Translations under genes and position numbers: made by a program
Assembly (NCBI GenBank): GCA_015486425.1
Contig: WFRQ01000229.1
Location: 1 to 8,281 of the forward strand
Length of the DNA stretch: 8,281 nucleotides
From: Deltaproteobacteria bacterium
GTDB lineage: Bacteria; Desulfobacterota; Dissulfuribacteria; Dissulfuribacterales; QOAL01
Reading direction: 5' to 3'
Part shown: one piece after another, positions 6,215 to 8,281 of the stretch
Layout: the number at the start of each line of letters is the position of its first letter
Numbering within the stretch: the first letter of the stretch is position 1
The notes under the pieces: model-generated
What the model was told of the DNA's origin: nothing
The model's input: only the letters and a program-made list of their open reading frames with translations
Databases searched by the model: none

Positions 6215-6786
6215 CAGCCGCTGATCCGTTTGACATACCGAAACTGTCTGAAATTTTTGAGGCCCTGCGCCGTGGGAGGCACATCTGTGCGGAGGACGGG
6301 GATATTTACTGGGCATTGAGGGATAATTTTGAGCATGTTCAGGCACTTTTTACCAGTCTTGGTTTCAGGCTTGAGGCCCATCCCCGGGATTTCTACTATT
6401 TTCATGGCTCAGGGAGTCTAAGTGACAGAAGCGAGCGCATGGCCGTTTTCATGTTTATCCTGGTGGAGTGGCTGTCTGATCGTGGTGAGCAGGTAGAGGA
6501 GGCCATAATTACGAGGAAATTTAACGTGGATGAGCTTCCGCACATGCGCATTGAACGCTACCGCCAGTATATGAACGAGGCAGGCATATCAGGTGAGGGC
6601 GGCATAGGCGATGTAATACGCAATTTTGAACGCTTCGGGTTTGCACGGCGTGAAGTCGGGTCCCTGTTTTCCTTCCGGTCCCCTGTGTTCAGGTTTGTCG
6701 ATCTCTGCCATGCGGTGCTTGAACTGGATGATGCGGGAAATGTTATAATTGCAGAAGATTCATCTTCTGAGGAGCAGGAATCTTGA
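6211..6786 (+). CDS. jetB: MukE/KITE-like subunit of an SMC complex (MksE/JetB-like)
   Basis: The 191-aa protein resembles MukE/MksE, the small double-winged-helix (KITE) subunit that binds the kleisin linker and helps load the SMC complex on DNA. Residues 11-67 show the typical first-domain pattern: RRGRHICAEDGDIYWALRDN, then a hydrophobic helix, LGFRLEAHPRDFYYF. Residues 74-165 form a second helical/winged domain with VIRNFERFGFARRE near 135-148 and FRSPVFRFVDL near 155-165. The C-terminus is a short acidic Ser/Glu tail (EDSSSEEQES). AGGAG at 6196-6200 is 10 nt from the ATG. The ATG overlaps the kleisin stop codon (ATGA), and its own TGA overlaps the TTG of the next gene, so translation is probably coupled. 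Length and fold pattern fit the family; MksE and JetB cannot be separated on this evidence. Confidence 0.75.
   Translation: MTAADPFDIPKLSEIFEALRRGRHICAEDGDIYWALRDNFEHVQALFTSLGFRLEAHPRDFYYFHGSGSLSDRSERMAVFMFILVEWLSDRGEQVEEAIITRKFNVDELPHMRIERYRQYMNEAGISGEGGIGDVIRNFERFGFARREVGSLFSFRSPVFRFVDLCHAVLELDDAGNVIIAEDSSSEEQES
6769..6785 (+). promoter_or_regulatory. Ribosome site that decides the TTG start of the SMC gene
   Basis: GAGGAG at 6769-6774 stands 8 nt before TTG at 6783-6785. No ATG in this frame occurs until residue 57, which is behind the Walker A motif, so the TTG is the only sensible start. Confidence 0.75.
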
Positions 6787-8281
6787 ACATACTTAACGGA
6801 CCGGTACGCCTGATCCTGCTTCACTCCGGCAGGTATGATTACGCTGAGATTGAAATAGACGCCCCTCTGCACCTTGTTGGTCCCAACAATGTAGGAAAGA
6901 CCTCCATTATTGCCGCACTCCAGTTCCTGTATCTTGATGAGCAGCGCCAGATGCACTTTGCACGGAGCCTTGAAGAGACCAGGCGCTACTATTTTCCTGA
7001 TCCCAACAGCTATATGCTATTTGAATGCCGGACACCCTCGGGGTTCCAGGTTATTGGCGTACACGGTCTGGGGCCGCTCAAGGGTTATGATTTTGAGAGG
7101 TTTGCCTACACGGGCCGTTATGAAAGGGAGGATTTCCTTGATGCGGAGCGCAGGCTGCTTCCTGTGGATGAGGTAAAGGCAGGCCTTGCGCTAAAGGGCT
7201 TTACCCGCCTTGAACCAAGGCATCTGCGGGCCGCGCTTACAGGCATTGGAGACGGGAGAGGGGTTGAACTGGGCCTTGTTCCACTTAAGAACAGGGGTAG
7301 TTACAGGCGTTTCCGCACTGTTTTCAGAAATTTGCTGCGCCTTGCCCACCTCAGGCAGGAGGAGCTTAAGGCATTGATCCTTGACATAAACGCCTCTGAT
7401 TTTCAGCAGAGAGAGATCGACCTTGAGCGCAGGTACAGTGATAATTACAGGAGGGTCAGGAGTGATGCCCTTGAACTTGCAGAGCTTCGAGGCCTTGAGG
7501 CGGATATTCGTCTGATGGTGGAGCAGGATGCGGAGCGCAGGCTGCTTCGCGGCAGGCTTCCTGTCCTGTGGGAGAGGATGGGCACAGGTTTCAGCGACAG
7601 GGAGGAAGAGTTTGATGCCGCGCGCAGGGGGCTTGTGAAGGAGATGGAAAATATTGCCAGGGACGAGGATGAGGCAAGGAACAGAAGCAGGGCGCTCAGG
7701 GAGGAACTCAAGCTTATTTCCGGAAAGCTCGGTGTGCTTGATGAAAAACTCAAGCAGCTTCAGGACAAAGAGGCGCAGTTCAGGGAGTTCATACCTGAAT
7801 GGGCGGAAAAGCAGAGGCACAGCCTGGAGCAGGAGATAGAAAATCTCGCGGTGAGGCTCAGGGGCGCGGAACAGGAGCCTGTGGAGAGGGTGGAAAAGAG
7901 GCTGCGGGCAGATCAGAAGGAGCTTTCCCGCCAGAATGATCTTCTGGAAGGTATGGAGCATGCGGCCTATGCGTGGCTCAACCGGCATTTCAGTGATGAT
8001 GATATTGAAAGGCTGTTTCACGTGCTTAACCCGGATATTCTCGGGGTTAATGTCCATGAGAACAATAAAGATACAGTGACAGACGGCCTTGTGATACACG
8101 ACGAAGATGCGCTCAGGCAGGAGCTTGAAAAATTTACACAATCCATAAGCGCAGGACGCCTTGTTACCCATGGCTGTGAACTGCCTCTCTCATCGCTTCC
8201 AGGCCCTGACCTCGCAGGTTACAGTGATCCTGATGAGATCCGTGAGCGTATCCGGGAACTTGAGCGGTCGGTTCAGCACGG
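6783..8281 (+). CDS. jetC: SMC-like ATPase (MksB/JetC-like), N-terminal part, runs off the window
   Basis: The frame is open from a TTG at 6783-6785 to the right edge, 499 codons plus two bases, with no stop. GAGGAG at 6769-6774, 8 nt upstream, supports the TTG, which overlaps the previous stop as TTGA. The N-terminus has the SMC/ABC head layout: a beta-rich start, then LVGPNNVGKTSII with Walker A GPNNVGKT at residues 33-40 (6879-6902). Head-domain sequence continues to about residue 190. Coiled coil follows at about 190-390, very rich in Arg, Glu, Leu and Lys. Residues about 391-481 are more globular (Gly, Pro, His and aromatics) and then helix resumes with PDEIRERIRELE. The signature motif and Walker B would lie past the edge. 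As the motor of the complex it would hydrolyse ATP to extrude DNA loops. RecF-like or other SMC-like ATPases are less likely given the kleisin and MukE-like neighbours. Confidence 0.82.
   Translation, partial: MNILNGPVRLILLHSGRYDYAEIEIDAPLHLVGPNNVGKTSIIAALQFLYLDEQRQMHFARSLEETRRYYFPDPNSYMLFECRTPSGFQVIGVHGLGPLKGYDFERFAYTGRYEREDFLDAERRLLPVDEVKAGLALKGFTRLEPRHLRAALTGIGDGRGVELGLVPLKNRGSYRRFRTVFRNLLRLAHLRQEELKALILDINASDFQQREIDLERRYSDNYRRVRSDALELAELRGLEADIRLMVEQDAERRLLRGRLPVLWERMGTGFSDREEEFDAARRGLVKEMENIARDEDEARNRSRALREELKLISGKLGVLDEKLKQLQDKEAQFREFIPEWAEKQRHSLEQEIENLAVRLRGAEQEPVERVEKRLRADQKELSRQNDLLEGMEHAAYAWLNRHFSDDDIERLFHVLNPDILGVNVHENNKDTVTDGLVIHDEDALRQELEKFTQSISAGRLVTHGCELPLSSLPGPDLAGYSDPDEIRERIRELERSVQH

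Noticed and set aside
7191..8171. 326-codon minus-strand open frame
   Set aside because: It is antisense to the SMC-like gene, which has a Walker A motif, ribosome site and operon context. The minus-strand product is Leu/Pro/His-rich without a domain.

Overview
The window looks like chromosomal DNA of a mesophilic Gram-negative bacterium of moderate GC content. A Desulfobacterota-like (sulfate-reducer type) genome is my best guess. That guess rests only on overall style: AGG-rich arginine codon use in all the genes, an Asp/Gly-rich EF-hand-like protein tail, and a REP-like palindromic intergenic element. There is no marker gene here that fixes the taxon.

Layout. Positions 1-114 hold the last 37 codons of a plus-strand gene ending in an EF-hand-like Asp/Gly loop. 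A rho-independent terminator at about 200-239 serves the minus strand. It lies behind a complete minus-strand glycogen phosphorylase gene (glgP, 330-2846). Upstream of glgP, a 250-bp gap carries a 107-bp inverted-repeat element (2934-3040). Next comes a complete minus-strand pyruvate kinase gene (pyk, 3097-4554). A 424-bp divergent intergenic region (4555-4978) follows. It is unusually rich in dyads: two 14-bp near-identical palindromic boxes exactly 21 bp apart just upstream of pyk, a perfect 8-bp inverted repeat with a 7-bp spacer, and further inverted repeats closer to the rightward genes.

From 4979 to the right edge a plus-strand operon encodes an SMC-like complex of the MukBEF/MksBEF/Wadjet (JetABC) class. 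It contains a kleisin-like protein (411 aa), a small MukE/KITE-like protein (191 aa) and the N-terminal 499 residues of an SMC-like ATPase with a Walker A motif and coiled coil. The third gene starts with TTG and runs off the window, so it is easily missed by ATG-based gene finding. The three genes are joined by ATGA and TTGA stop/start overlaps and are probably translated as one coupled unit.

How the genes fit together. glgP and pyk are ordinary carbon-metabolism genes (glycogen breakdown and the ATP-forming end of glycolysis) in the same orientation. The rightward operon is likely a plasmid-restricting or chromosome-organising SMC system placed next to them. Whether it is a true Wadjet defence system depends on a JetD/MksG nuclease gene, which would lie beyond the right edge and cannot be seen here.
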